Source of the DNA: Polynucleobacter sp. SHI8
GTDB lineage: Bacteria; Pseudomonadota; Gammaproteobacteria; Burkholderiales; Burkholderiaceae
Length of the DNA: 64,000 bases
NCBI RefSeq assembly: GCF_027944005.1
Contig: NZ_AP027204.1
Span: forward strand, 806,001 to 870,000
Direction of reading: 5' to 3'
In this document: in pieces, positions 26,375 through 36,100 of the stretch
How the letters are laid out: each line of letters opens with the position of its first letter
How positions within the stretch are numbered: position 1 is the stretch's first letter
Notes under the pieces: model-generated
Told to the model about the DNA's origin: nothing
What the model saw: only the letters and a program-made list of their open reading frames with translations
Databases searched by the model: none
Made by a program: the position numbers and the translations under genes

Positions 26375-27301
26375 TTATGCTTTTGTTGTGCTTAATAGAA
26401 TTTGTTGAAGATCGGCGGGTAAAACCTCTTCACCGTCACAGACTAATTGCATCACGAGGATGGCACGATCATCCCCACAAAAGCCATAAATCCGATTATC
26501 AACGACTTGCAAACCAAGTAAATGATTGTTTTGGCGATATGGGGGACTTGCCAGCATCGCTTGATGAAGGATATATTTTTTACCAGCTATTTCAGTATAA
26601 GCACCGGGATAGGGTGGAGCAACTGCACGAAAGAGGTTATAGACGTCTTGCGCCTTTTTTTGCCAATCAATCTTGCCATCCTCCGGTTTACGAGCACCAA
26701 AATAACTGCCTTCTTGTAAGCGGTTTGGACGTCTTGAAAATTCTCCCAAGAGTAAATCAGGTATCACTTCTTCTAAAGTGGTTTTTGCAAGGATGGCCAC
26801 TTTATTAAACACCTCATAGGCTGTTTCGTCTGGAAGAATGGGAATAGCTTTTTGATGCACGATATCCCCTGCATCTGGTTTTTCTTCCATGATATGAAGA
26901 GTAGCCCCTGTTTTGGATTCCCCATGGAGCACGGCCCAATTGATCGGTACTCTACCTCTATATTTCGGTAATAAAGAGCCGTGCATATTAAGAGCAGCAA
27001 TTTTGGCAATTTCTAAAATCTGCAGCGGAATCATGTTTCGATAATAAAAAGAAAACAGATAGTCTGGCTCCAGGGATTGCAGGCGATTCATTAATTCGGG
27101 ATCATTCAAGTCACTTGGAGTGATGAATGTAATTTTTCGTTCGAGACATAAATCACGCACTGACCGAAACCAAATATTCTCTGTTGGAGAGTCCTCATGG
27201 GTAATGACTAGAGGTATCTCAAAGCCATGATCTAAGAGAGTACGAAGACATTCGAAGCCTACCGTATGGTATGCAAAGACAATGGCTTTATTGTTGCTCA
27301 T
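26375..27301 (-). CDS. arnA: ArnA formyltransferase domain as a separate protein
   Basis: A 309-residue formyltransferase. Key residues N105, H107 (NMHGSLLPKYRG) and D143 (KPDAGDIV) fit the N-terminal half of ArnA and the methionyl-tRNA formyltransferase fold. It formylates UDP-4-amino-4-deoxy-L-arabinose using 10-formyltetrahydrofolate. The ATG at 27301 is chosen over in-frame codons further upstream because those lie inside arnC; this leaves a 14-base overlap with arnC. The name ArnA is applied to both halves because neither has a separate standard symbol. Confidence 0.9.
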   Translation of the reverse strand: MSNNKAIVFAYHTVGFECLRTLLDHGFEIPLVITHEDSPTENIWFRSVRDLCLERKITFITPSDLNDPELMNRLQSLEPDYLFSFYYRNMIPLQILEIAKIAALNMHGSLLPKYRGRVPINWAVLHGESKTGATLHIMEEKPDAGDIVHQKAIPILPDETAYEVFNKVAILAKTTLEEVIPDLLLGEFSRRPNRLQEGSYFGARKPEDGKIDWQKKAQDVYNLFRAVAPPYPGAYTEIAGKKYILHQAMLASPPYRQNNHLLGLQVVDNRIYGFCGDDRAILVMQLVCDGEEVLPADLQQILLSTTKA

Positions 27302-28289
27302 CCTGTTCCAATACTCCCATGACAACATAGCGAGGACGTTTACGTACTTGTTGATAGATACGCCCCACATATTCTCCGAGCAATCCAAGTCCAAAAAGGA
27401 GGACTCCCATCAGGAAAAAATTTAAGGCAAACAAGGTAAAAACTCCCTCTACCTCAGCGCCAATAATAAATCTTCGTATGATGAGATAGATAAATAAAGT
27501 GGCAGATCCAAGCGCTAAAAAGAAGCCTATTAACGAAAAAGCTTGTAATGGCAGTACAGAAAATCCAGTAACCAAATCAAAGTTCAGACGAATCAATTGG
27601 TATAAAGAGTATTTAGATTCACCGGCAAAACGTTCCTCATGATTAATCTTAATTTCGATGGGGTTGCTCGCATAAGTAAAACCTAAAGCAGGAATAAAAG
27701 TATTTAACTCTTTGCTCTTTTTCATGAGATCGACGATACGTCGGTTATAGCCACGCATCATACAGCCTTGATCGGTGATGGTTATTTTGGTAATCCGATC
27801 ACGCAATTGATTCATTGCTTTTGAAGCATATCTTCGAAAGCGCGAGTCTTTTCTGGCGACTCGAATCGTGCCAACGTAGTCATGTCCCTTTAATAAGTTT
27901 TCAACAATACGATGAATTTCTTCCGGAGGATTTTGTAAATCAGCATCTAAAGTGATAATAAAATCACCTTTTGAGTAGCTAAAGCCAGCCATAATGGCCA
28001 TATGTTGGCCAAAGTTACCGTTAAATAGGACCACCCGAGTTGTATCTGGTCGTTTTTCAAATTGTGCCGCAAGTTTTGCCGCAGACTGATCACGACTTCC
28101 ATCATTCACAAAGACCACCTCATAACGAACCGATAGGTCGACTACCAGCTTATCTAGTGAATTGTAGAGACGAGCAAATAATTGCTCCAAGCCATCTTCC
28201 TCGTTATATACAGGTATCACAATGGAAACCAGTGGGTTAGATGGAATTTGGGGGGTTAGCTGTAGTAAAGAATCAGAAATTGTCTGCAT
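27288..28289 (-). CDS. arnC: ArnC-like undecaprenyl-phosphate 4-deoxy-4-formamido-L-arabinose transferase
   Basis: A 333-residue family 2 glycosyltransferase: catalytic domain with VSIVIPVYNEEDGLEQL and the DAD sequence in ITLDADLQNPPEE, then two C-terminal membrane helices, ending in charged residues. It transfers the formylated arabinose from UDP to undecaprenyl phosphate at the inner face of the membrane. Its place between arnB and the formyltransferase supports ArnC over other polyprenyl-phosphate glucosyltransferases of the same family. Confidence 0.88.
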   Translation of the reverse strand: MQTISDSLLQLTPQIPSNPLVSIVIPVYNEEDGLEQLFARLYNSLDKLVVDLSVRYEVVFVNDGSRDQSAAKLAAQFEKRPDTTRVVLFNGNFGQHMAIMAGFSYSKGDFIITLDADLQNPPEEIHRIVENLLKGHDYVGTIRVARKDSRFRRYASKAMNQLRDRITKITITDQGCMMRGYNRRIVDLMKKSKELNTFIPALGFTYASNPIEIKINHEERFAGESKYSLYQLIRLNFDLVTGFSVLPLQAFSLIGFFLALGSATLFIYLIIRRFIIGAEVEGVFTLFALNFFLMGVLLFGLGLLGEYVGRIYQQVRKRPRYVVMGVLEQDEQQ

Positions 28290-28329
28290 GGTTCGATTTT
28301 ATGTCGAATTTTTGAAAATAGGAAAAAAC

Positions 28330-29496
28330 TCAAATTTCATGCAAGACAACTTGTAAAGCATGCACCACCCGCTCTACATCGAAAGTTGTCATTAAGGGAA
28401 ATAGAGGCAAAGTCAGTATGGCAGAGCCCACCCGCTGCGCGACAGGTGTTTGATGAGAGTTATACCCCAACTCTCGGTAGAGATTAAAGTCACTAATCAG
28501 CGGGTAGTGAACACCAGTCCCAATGTTCATATCTTTGAGTTTTTGCATGACCGTTGCGCGATTCATACCTAATTGATGGAGTTTTTCAATCGGTAAAACC
28601 ACTTGAAACATGTGCCAATTGGAATGAGTAAAGTCCTCTAAAGGGAGTTCTAGGCCCTTATCTATAAGGTTTGATTTCTTAAAACAAGCAATGTAATGCA
28701 TTGCCAAAGCTTGACGTTGCTTGATGAATTCAGGCAATCGTTTGAGTTGATGAATCCCGATGACAGCATTGACATCAGTTAAATTGTGTTTTCCACCTAA
28801 AACATCCACTTCCATCCCGTCAAGACCTGTTCTTGTCACACCTTGAATGCGTAATTTTTGGGCAAGAATAGCTTCTGTTTCGTTATTCATCACCAAGCAA
28901 CCGCCTTCGATCGTTGTTAAGTTTTTATTGGCCTGAAAACTATAACTTACCAAATCTGAGGGTAAATTATTCGCACTACCGATGGTCTCGCCCAACCATG
29001 TTGAACCTAATGCCTGCGCAGCATCTTCTACAACACGGAGTTTGTATTGATGGGCGATTTGATAAAGACGTACTATATCTACAGGAAGTCCTGACAAATA
29101 GACTGGCATGATGGCTTTAGTTTTAGGTGTGATGGCAGCTTCAATGAGTTCTAAATTGATGTTGCGCGTGCGTGGATCAATATCCACAAATACCGGTCTT
29201 GCACCAACGGCTAAGATAACATTTGAAGTGGAAACCCAGGACATGGGTGTCGTTATGACTTCATCACCTGGTCCAACATTTGCAATACGTAAAGCGATTT
29301 CCATTGTGGCGCTACCATTGGCAAAACAGCGAACCGTTCTACCACCAAAATAATCGGACAATAATTTTTCAAACTCAAGACATTTAGGACCATTGGTAAT
29401 CCAACCAGAGCGCAGAACGTCACCTACCGCTGCAATGGTTGCTTCATCAATCGTGGGTTTGGTAAAAGGCAGAAAAGAAGAATGAGAGTGGTTCAT
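28330..29496 (-). CDS. arnB: ArnB-like UDP-4-amino-4-deoxy-L-arabinose aminotransferase
   Basis: A 388-residue DegT/DnrJ/EryC1 aminotransferase with the PLP lysine K191 in SFQANKNLTT, with VEDAAQALG upstream of it. It converts UDP-4-keto-arabinose to the 4-amino sugar with glutamate as donor. Length and gene order (arnB before arnC) are like enterobacterial arn operons. The ATG at 29496 starts 11 bases after the ArnE-like gene. Confidence 0.9.
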   Translation of the reverse strand: MNHSHSSFLPFTKPTIDEATIAAVGDVLRSGWITNGPKCLEFEKLLSDYFGGRTVRCFANGSATMEIALRIANVGPGDEVITTPMSWVSTSNVILAVGARPVFVDIDPRTRNINLELIEAAITPKTKAIMPVYLSGLPVDIVRLYQIAHQYKLRVVEDAAQALGSTWLGETIGSANNLPSDLVSYSFQANKNLTTIEGGCLVMNNETEAILAQKLRIQGVTRTGLDGMEVDVLGGKHNLTDVNAVIGIHQLKRLPEFIKQRQALAMHYIACFKKSNLIDKGLELPLEDFTHSNWHMFQVVLPIEKLHQLGMNRATVMQKLKDMNIGTGVHYPLISDFNLYRELGYNSHQTPVAQRVGSAILTLPLFPLMTTFDVERVVHALQVVLHEI

Positions 29497-29507
29497 GAGG
29501 TTCGATC

Positions 29508-29879
29508 TTAAGAGCGTGCCAAAATATAAACACCAAGAAGAATAATGCCAATTGCGATCAGTCTTTGAGGCGTCAAAGCTTCACCAAAAAGAAAATAAGC
29601 GGCTACAGCATTGACGACATAGCCTAAGGATAAAAGCGGATAGGCGATGGAAACATCCACTCGAGATAGGCCAGCAATCCAAGTAATGACAGATAAGCCG
29701 TAAAGACATAAGCCAGCAATAATGGGTAGATTGGTTGCCAGATGGCCAAGAGTCGGGATGAGGGTGCTAGGCGCAAGAGAAACTTCCCCTAAACGAAGTG
29801 TCCCGGCTTTAAGGAGCAATTGTGCGCATGCATTCAGTAAAATACCGGCAAATAGATAAGAAAACGTAGTTAGATTCAT
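29508..29879 (-). CDS. ArnE/EmrE-like small multidrug-resistance family membrane protein
   Basis: About 123 residues with four predicted membrane segments, of the SMR/DMT type. In E. coli the ArnE-ArnF heterodimer is thought to flip lipid-linked L-Ara4N across the inner membrane. Here only one subunit gene is present, so it would have to act as a homodimer or pair with a partner encoded elsewhere. Start ATG 29879 is three bases after the arnT stop; a TTG directly before it is the weaker choice. Its place between arnT and arnB supports the ArnE function. Confidence 0.78.
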   Translation of the reverse strand: MNLTTFSYLFAGILLNACAQLLLKAGTLRLGEVSLAPSTLIPTLGHLATNLPIIAGLCLYGLSVITWIAGLSRVDVSIAYPLLSLGYVVNAVAAYFLFGEALTPQRLIAIGIILLGVYILARS

Positions 29880-29882
29880 CAA

Positions 29883-31604
29883 TTATTTCGCAGTTGGTTT
29901 ACTTATTATGATGCGTAAAGGATCTTCTGCAACAACTTCCATGGGCAATTTTTTTTGAAGAAGCTCCTGATATAGATGAGGGGTCATCAATGCGAACTCC
30001 TTTTTGTAGGGATTGGCTAGCCAAAGTGCCATCCATTCTTCTATGGTGGGAATCCATTTTTTAGGTTCCTGAGAAATTCCAAAAGCTAGTTCATCTTTAA
30101 ACTCAACCATGATTAATGGATGCTCCAAATAAAATGGAACTGTATGGTCCAGCATTCTGACGCCATACAACGGATCACTCTGTTGTATATATGGTTTAGC
30201 TTTTTGCGCAAGATCATAGCCTGACAATAAACGCCCGACTGTCTCATGTCCTGTCCCAGCCGTTAAGGCAACCACGATCATCGTACTGGAAAAAATCAAG
30301 ACACTTTTAATTGCATGTTGGCGATATATCCAAGCCAAGAAACAACCCAATATACCAATCAAAAGTGCTCCGCCAATCAATTTTGCATAAGAGGCATAAC
30401 CTTGCCCTTCATAGACCTCGCCCATTGCAGCAATTTTTGGTACGAAAAAAAGCCCAATCAAAAATAGAAGGCCAAATATGATCAGTTGTGTAACCCAGAG
30501 CTTGAGGCCGAGAGAATTTAACCGCTGTTTAATTTCTAGAAGTAGCCAAATCGAATAACCGATCAACATCGCCAATGCAGGAATGACCGGAAAAATATAA
30601 CCAGTAAGCTTTGAGTTGGATAAGCTAAAAAATACAGTAATACAGATTACCCAAGTCAAGCATAACCAAAGTGGTTTAAATGCGCTTGAGTTATCTTGTC
30701 GGCCATTAAGGCCAAAAAAAAGGGCTCGTGGAAGATGCAGTAACCAGGGTATAACGCCAACTAATATCAGTGGAATAAAAAAATACCAAGGAGCGCTTCT
30801 TTGATGTTCATTGGTTGTGAAGCGCTCAAAATGTTCATGAATAAAGAAAAAATCAAGAAAGCTGGAGTGTTGTTGAGTAATTAATACAAACCAAGGTGTA
30901 GTGATAACAAAGAAAAGCAAAATACCCCAAAGCCAATGAAGCCTTTTCCAAGAGTGCCAATCTTTACCCGTGATAGAGTAAACCACGAGTACTAAACCAG
31001 GTAGAACGACACCAATTAGTCCTTTGGATAAAACTGATAGAGCCATCATGGCCCAACACGTCAGCATCCAAAGCTGTTCTGTGCGTGAGTCTTCTGTGGC
31101 ATGAAGAGCAAGGATCAGTGTACATAAAGCAGCTGACATAAAAAATGCAATTCCCATATCGAGAGAATTAAAGTGACCACCAATAATCCAAAGGGGGCAA
31201 GATGCTAGTACTAAAGCCGTGATCGTGCCGGCTCGAATACCCCATAATCGATATCCGGTATAACCAACTAAAAGAATGGTAAAGAGTGACGTAAGTCCAG
31301 TCCAAAGACGTGCTTGCCATTCACCCAGTCCAAAAAGTTGAAAAGTGAAGGCAGTTGCCCACATTTGCAATGGGGGTTTTTCAAAGTATAAATAACCGTT
31401 ATAGCGCGGCACGATCCAATTGCCACTAAGGAGCATTTCTCGGGCAATTTCCGCATAACGACCCTCATCCGACGGAATCAGATGACGCCAACCTAAAGAC
31501 CCTAACCAGACAATTGCTAATAATGAAATCCAAATGAGATGACTCATACCCCAATTTTTATTCGAAAAGAAAGATGCGCTTTTTTTGAAGTTTTGAATGA
31601 TCAT
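29883..31604 (-). CDS. arnT: ArnT-like 4-amino-4-deoxy-L-arabinose lipid A transferase
   Basis: A 573-residue GT83/PMT-type integral membrane transferase with about 12 hydrophobic segments and the signature WRHLIPSDEGRYAEIAREML, with the D-E pair needed for catalysis, then a C-terminal periplasmic part (residues about 440-573). It moves L-Ara4N from undecaprenyl phosphate to lipid A phosphates on the periplasmic side, which lowers surface charge. The upstream gene's stop codon overlaps the arnT ATG by one base. Confidence 0.88.
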   Translation of the reverse strand: MIIQNFKKSASFFSNKNWGMSHLIWISLLAIVWLGSLGWRHLIPSDEGRYAEIAREMLLSGNWIVPRYNGYLYFEKPPLQMWATAFTFQLFGLGEWQARLWTGLTSLFTILLVGYTGYRLWGIRAGTITALVLASCPLWIIGGHFNSLDMGIAFFMSAALCTLILALHATEDSRTEQLWMLTCWAMMALSVLSKGLIGVVLPGLVLVVYSITGKDWHSWKRLHWLWGILLFFVITTPWFVLITQQHSSFLDFFFIHEHFERFTTNEHQRSAPWYFFIPLILVGVIPWLLHLPRALFFGLNGRQDNSSAFKPLWLCLTWVICITVFFSLSNSKLTGYIFPVIPALAMLIGYSIWLLLEIKQRLNSLGLKLWVTQLIIFGLLFLIGLFFVPKIAAMGEVYEGQGYASYAKLIGGALLIGILGCFLAWIYRQHAIKSVLIFSSTMIVVALTAGTGHETVGRLLSGYDLAQKAKPYIQQSDPLYGVRMLDHTVPFYLEHPLIMVEFKDELAFGISQEPKKWIPTIEEWMALWLANPYKKEFALMTPHLYQELLQKKLPMEVVAEDPLRIIISKPTAK

Positions 31605-31978
31605 TACTTTTCGATTAAAAATGCGCCCAAAACGAGGCGTCCTTCACTCATGAGGATGTTATAGGTCCTACAAGCTGCCTGAGTATCCATTGTTTCAAAA
31701 CCAATTTTTGCTTGAATGAGGTCTTGGAGGATGGTTGGATGTAAAAAACGTAAACGTTTACCGCTACCAAAGATAACCAGTGCGGGTTTTTTCTCCAGGA
31801 TCAGATGAAAGTCTGGTTGTTCAAGCTGTGCAAAATAATTCACATTCCAGGGAAGTACTTCCCCCTCGGGCATTACAATAATTGAGTTTTCAAAGCGTTG
31901 CTCATTGATTTCTATATATTCGGCATCATAGCGAGTAACAGTATTGAGTGACTGTTTTGGGTCTGGTTGTAGTTTCAC
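31604..31978 (-). CDS. Mth938-like domain protein (DUF498/NDUFAF3 type)
   Basis: A 124-residue compact protein of the Mth938 fold, with the segment IIVMPEGEVLPWNV and the AACRTYNIL motif at the C-terminus. Its mitochondrial relative NDUFAF3 helps complex I assembly; the bacterial function is unknown. GTG start. It heads the leftward arn gene block, overlapping the arnT start by one base, and this may simply reflect a conserved genomic neighbour rather than a lipid A role. The 74-base gap to alaA holds divergent promoters with TATAAT-like elements. Confidence 0.78.
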   Translation of the reverse strand: MKLQPDPKQSLNTVTRYDAEYIEINEQRFENSIIVMPEGEVLPWNVNYFAQLEQPDFHLILEKKPALVIFGSGKRLRFLHPTILQDLIQAKIGFETMDTQAACRTYNILMSEGRLVLGAFLIEK

Positions 31979-32052
31979 GGCGTAGGCTCTGTCATAATAT
32001 AGTCATTATAGCTAGCGTTAATGAAGCTGGAAATCTTAAAACTTAAATTATT

Positions 32053-33303
32053 GTGAAAACTTTTTTAAAATCTGACAAATTAAACAATGTCTGTTACGAC
32101 ATTCGTGGACCTGTTTTGGAACTTGCCTCACGTATGGAAGAAGAGGGGCAGAAAATTATTAAGCTCAACATTGGTAATGTTGGGGTATTTGGTTTTGACC
32201 CTCCCGAAGAAATCCAACAAGACATGATTCGGAATTTGGTTAATTCTGCGGCTTACTCTGATTCCAAAGGAATCTTTACTGCCAGAAAAGCCATCATGCA
32301 TTATTCCCAAGAAAAAAATATCAAAGGGGTCACATTAGATGATATTTATACAGGTAATGGTGTATCCGAATTAATTGTTTTAGCAATGAATGCACTACTA
32401 AATAGTGGTGATGAGGTTTTGGTGCCTGCTCCAGATTATCCATTGTGGACAGCTGCAGTGAGTTTGTCTAGTGGAACACCCGTACATTATTTGTGTGACG
32501 AAGATCATAATTGGGCGCCCAATATTGACGATATGAGAGCAAAGATTACCGCAAATACCAAGGGTATTGTCGTAATTAATCCCAATAATCCCACGGGAGC
32601 TATTTACAGTGATCAATCTTTAAAAGCGATCGTTGCGCTAGCTGAAGAATTTGGCTTGATCATTTTTGCAGATGAAATTTACGATAAGACATTGTATGAA
32701 GGTAAAACCCATACCTCGATTGCATCATTATCAGAAGATGTATTGATGATTACATTTAATGGCTTATCAAAGAATTATCGTTCTTGTGGTTATCGCGCCG
32801 GTTGGATGATTGTGTCTGGCAATAAAGAACCTGCTAAGGACTATATTGATGGCCTCAATATGTTATCTTCGATGCGATTGTGTTCGAATGTTCCTGGTCA
32901 ATGGGCAATTCAGACAGCGCTGGGTGGATATCAAAGTATTGATGAACTGGTTGCCGAAGGTGGTCGTTTACGACGTCAACGCGATCTTGCTTATGATTTA
33001 ATAACACAAATTCCTGGTGTGACATGTGTAAAGCCTGATGCGGCATTATATTTGTTCCCTAAATTAGATCCGCAGATGTACCCAATTAAAAATGATCAAG
33101 AATTTATTGCTGAATTTTTAAAGGAAGAGAAAGTTCTTTTAGTTCAAGGATCTGGCTTTAATTGGCCTCATCCAGACCACTTTCGCTTAGTATTTTTACC
33201 GAATGAAGATGTCTTACGAGAAGCCATAGCGCGTCTAGCTAAATTTTTGGCTCGTTACCGTGTGCGGATGGGTACCAACTCCCTTAAAATAGCGGTTAAG
33301 TAA
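32053..33303 (+). CDS. alaA: Alanine aminotransferase, AlaA-like
   Basis: A 416-residue PLP aminotransferase of the AlaA type. The N-terminus KLNNVCYDIRGPVLELASRM, the VINPNNPTGA loop and the PLP lysine K240 in FNGLSKNYRS are all as in AlaA. It transfers amino groups between glutamate/2-oxoglutarate and pyruvate/alanine. GTG 32053 is chosen as start because the family N-terminus begins there; the next ATG would cut off conserved residues. No clear ribosome binding site precedes it. First gene of the hom-thrC-moe operon. Confidence 0.87.
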   Translation: MKTFLKSDKLNNVCYDIRGPVLELASRMEEEGQKIIKLNIGNVGVFGFDPPEEIQQDMIRNLVNSAAYSDSKGIFTARKAIMHYSQEKNIKGVTLDDIYTGNGVSELIVLAMNALLNSGDEVLVPAPDYPLWTAAVSLSSGTPVHYLCDEDHNWAPNIDDMRAKITANTKGIVVINPNNPTGAIYSDQSLKAIVALAEEFGLIIFADEIYDKTLYEGKTHTSIASLSEDVLMITFNGLSKNYRSCGYRAGWMIVSGNKEPAKDYIDGLNMLSSMRLCSNVPGQWAIQTALGGYQSIDELVAEGGRLRRQRDLAYDLITQIPGVTCVKPDAALYLFPKLDPQMYPIKNDQEFIAEFLKEEKVLLVQGSGFNWPHPDHFRLVFLPNEDVLREAIARLAKFLARYRVRMGTNSLKIAVK

Positions 33304-33327
33304 TTTTTCAAATATGTTGTATCTCTT

Positions 33328-34650
33328 ATGGTTAATGAAATGAAACCTTTACAAGTTGGTTTATTAGGTGCTGGCACGGTTGGTGGTGGTGTATTTTCTG
33401 TTTTGCAACGCAATCATACGGAAATTGAGCGTCGTGCTGGAAGAGATATTCAGATCAAAATAGTAGCTGATATTAATACAGCACGTGCCGAAGAGATTGT
33501 GCAGGGTCGTGCACAAATCGTTAACGATGCTTATCAGGTGATTCAAAACCCTGAAATTGATGTTGTGATTGAATTGATTGGTGGTTATGGCATCGCTAAA
33601 GAATTAGTCATGGCAGCTATTGTGCATGGTAAGCACGTGGTGACGGCGAACAAAGCCTTGATTGCAGTGCATGGCAATGAAATATTCGCAGCAGCGAAAG
33701 AAAAAGGTGTGATTGTTGCTTTTGAAGCTGCAGTTGCAGGCGGTATCCCCATTATTAAAGCCTTAAGAGAAGGTTTAACTGCCAACCGAATCGAATGGAT
33801 TGCTGGCATTATTAATGGCACGACTAACTTTATTCTTTCAGAAATGAGAGATAAAGGATCTTCCTTTGATGATGTCCTCAAAGAAGCGCAACGTCTTGGT
33901 TATGCTGAGGCCGATCCCACATTTGATATTGAAGGCATTGATGCAGCTCATAAAGCATCGATTATGAGTGCGATTGCTTTTGGTGTTCCTGTTCAATTTG
34001 ATAAAGCTTATATTGAGGGCATTACTCAATTAGAGCCGATTGATATTCAATATGCGGAGCAATTAGGTTATCGGATCAAGTTATTGGGCATTACCAAAAA
34101 AACATCGCATGGCATCGAGTTACGTGTTCATCCAACCTTGATTCCAGCTAAAAGACTGATTGCCAGTGTCGAAGGAGCTATGAATGCCGTTCAGGTTCAT
34201 GGAGATGCGGTTGGGACAACCCTTTATTACGGTAAAGGGGCTGGGTCTGAAGCAACAGCATCAGCGGTGATTGCAGATTTAGTTGATGTAGTCCGTTATG
34301 AATCGGTAAAGCCTAGTAAACGTGTCCCGTATTTAGCATTCCAAGAAGATAAGGTCATGCCTACAGTTGTGATGCCGATTGGCGAAATCACGACAAGTTA
34401 TTATTTGCGTTTAAAAGTGTCTGATGAAAAAGGCGTCTTGGCAAATATTACGAAGATACTGGCTGATAATAATATTTCGATTGATGCCTTATTGCAAAAA
34501 GAAGCAGCGCAGGGCGAAAGTCAAACTGACCTTGTCATACTGACGCATCAAACTCAAGAAAAATGTATGTTGCAAGCCATTGGTTCGATCGAACAACTAG
34601 TTACTGTTAAAGGTTCGGTTACTAAAATCAGATTAGAAGAGTTAAGCTAG
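33328..34650 (+). CDS. hom: Homoserine dehydrogenase
   Basis: A 440-residue monofunctional enzyme: the NAD(P)-binding start QVGLLGAGTVGGGVF, the catalytic domain with GIINGTTNFIL and DPTFDIEGIDAAHK, and a C-terminal ACT domain (from about residue 355, RLKVSDEKGVLANIT). It reduces aspartate semialdehyde to homoserine. The ACT domain suggests threonine feedback. ATG 33328 or ATG 33340 are both possible; neither has a clear ribosome binding site. It follows alaA by 24 bases and is followed by thrC. Confidence 0.96.
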   Translation: MVNEMKPLQVGLLGAGTVGGGVFSVLQRNHTEIERRAGRDIQIKIVADINTARAEEIVQGRAQIVNDAYQVIQNPEIDVVIELIGGYGIAKELVMAAIVHGKHVVTANKALIAVHGNEIFAAAKEKGVIVAFEAAVAGGIPIIKALREGLTANRIEWIAGIINGTTNFILSEMRDKGSSFDDVLKEAQRLGYAEADPTFDIEGIDAAHKASIMSAIAFGVPVQFDKAYIEGITQLEPIDIQYAEQLGYRIKLLGITKKTSHGIELRVHPTLIPAKRLIASVEGAMNAVQVHGDAVGTTLYYGKGAGSEATASAVIADLVDVVRYESVKPSKRVPYLAFQEDKVMPTVVMPIGEITTSYYLRLKVSDEKGVLANITKILADNNISIDALLQKEAAQGESQTDLVILTHQTQEKCMLQAIGSIEQLVTVKGSVTKIRLEELS

Positions 34651-34657
34651 GATATTC

Positions 34658-36100
34658 ATGAAATATGTATCAACACGAGGAGGGGCTGAACAACTTTCCT
34701 TTTTAGAAATTTTGTTGGCGGGTTTAGCTCCAGATGGCGGCTTATATATGCCGGCATCTTATCCGCAGATATCCTCGGCGACTTTGGACTCTTGGCGCAA
34801 ACTCAGTTATGCCGATCTTGCTTTTGAGGTACTGAGATTATTCTCGGATGACATTCCTGAGGAAGACTTACGTCAGATTGTGCGCAAGACCTATACCTCA
34901 AAGGTTTACTGTAATGGTCGTGCGGATGATGATGCAACTCAAATTACACCAGTTCATTGGTTCGGTGAAGAAGCAGGAACGCAAATTGGTTTATTGAGTT
35001 TATCCAATGGCCCAACCTTAGCCTTTAAAGATATGGCTATGCAATTACTTGGTAATCTTTTTGAATATGCTCTAGCGAAAGAGGGGCGAGAATTAAATAT
35101 TTTAGGCGCTACCTCTGGAGATACTGGAAGTGCTGCTGAATATGCGATGCGTGGCAAAAAAGGCATTCGTGTATTTATGCTTTCTCCAGCTGGAAAAATG
35201 AGTGCATTTCAATGTGCCCAAATGTATTCTTTGCAAGACCCCAATATTTTTAATATTGCTATTCAAGGCGTTTTTGATGATGCTCAAGATATTGTTAAAG
35301 CAGTCAGTAACGACTTGGAGTTCAAATCCAAATATAAGATTGGTACGGTGAATTCTATTAATTGGGCTAGGGTTGTTGCCCAAGTGGTGTACTATTTTGC
35401 GGGATATTTAAGAGCTACTTCTTCTAGTTCAGAGAAGGTATCGTTTTGTGTCCCTTCAGGAAATTTTGGGAATGTGTGTGCTGGTCATATTGCTCGAATG
35501 ATGGGACTACCAATCCATCAATTAGTTGTTGCGACCAATGAAAATGATGTGCTCGATGAGTTTTTTAAAACAGGACATTACCGAGCCAGAAAATCTGCTG
35601 AAACCTTTCATACATCAAGTCCATCTATGGATATCTCTAAGGCGAGTAATTTTGAAAGATTTGTATTTGATTGGTTAGAGCGAGATGGTTCTTTAGTTAA
35701 AGATCTTTTTGCTCAAGTGGAACAACATGGTGGATTTGATTACTCACAACATCCAGCTCGTGAGCGGATCCAACAATTTGGTTTTGTGTCAGGTAGAAGT
35801 ACCCATACCAATCGTATCGAAACCATTCAACAAGTATCACGAAAATATGGTGTTGTCATTGATACGCACACTGCTGATGGTGTTCAGGTTGCAAGAAATT
35901 ATTTACAACCAGGCATCAAAATGTTGGTTTTAGAGACCGCTCTACCTGTGAAGTTTTCTGAAACCATTGAGACTGCCTTAGGCTATTTACCAGATCGACC
36001 AGATGCATTTGTTGGTATCGAAGACTTACCGCAACGCATATTCACCTTGTCACCGCAAGTCAACTTGATTAAAGAATTTATTATTGAGAATACTCAATGA
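34658..36100 (+). CDS. thrC: Threonine synthase
   Basis: A 480-residue PLP enzyme with the lysine K124 in LAFKDMAMQ and the family N-terminus MKYVSTRGG. It converts O-phosphohomoserine to threonine. Size fits the long (yeast/E. coli) type. It starts 7 bases after hom, and its TGA overlaps the moeA ATG, so the genes are coupled. A thrB homoserine kinase gene is not seen in this window. Confidence 0.96.
   Translation: MKYVSTRGGAEQLSFLEILLAGLAPDGGLYMPASYPQISSATLDSWRKLSYADLAFEVLRLFSDDIPEEDLRQIVRKTYTSKVYCNGRADDDATQITPVHWFGEEAGTQIGLLSLSNGPTLAFKDMAMQLLGNLFEYALAKEGRELNILGATSGDTGSAAEYAMRGKKGIRVFMLSPAGKMSAFQCAQMYSLQDPNIFNIAIQGVFDDAQDIVKAVSNDLEFKSKYKIGTVNSINWARVVAQVVYYFAGYLRATSSSSEKVSFCVPSGNFGNVCAGHIARMMGLPIHQLVVATNENDVLDEFFKTGHYRARKSAETFHTSSPSMDISKASNFERFVFDWLERDGSLVKDLFAQVEQHGGFDYSQHPARERIQQFGFVSGRSTHTNRIETIQQVSRKYGVVIDTHTADGVQVARNYLQPGIKMLVLETALPVKFSETIETALGYLPDRPDAFVGIEDLPQRIFTLSPQVNLIKEFIIENTQ

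Noticed and set aside
25297..27301. The two arnA halves as one gene broken by a frameshift
   Set aside because: A 31-base gap with a clean stop and a new ATG separates them, and both halves are complete with their own catalytic residues.
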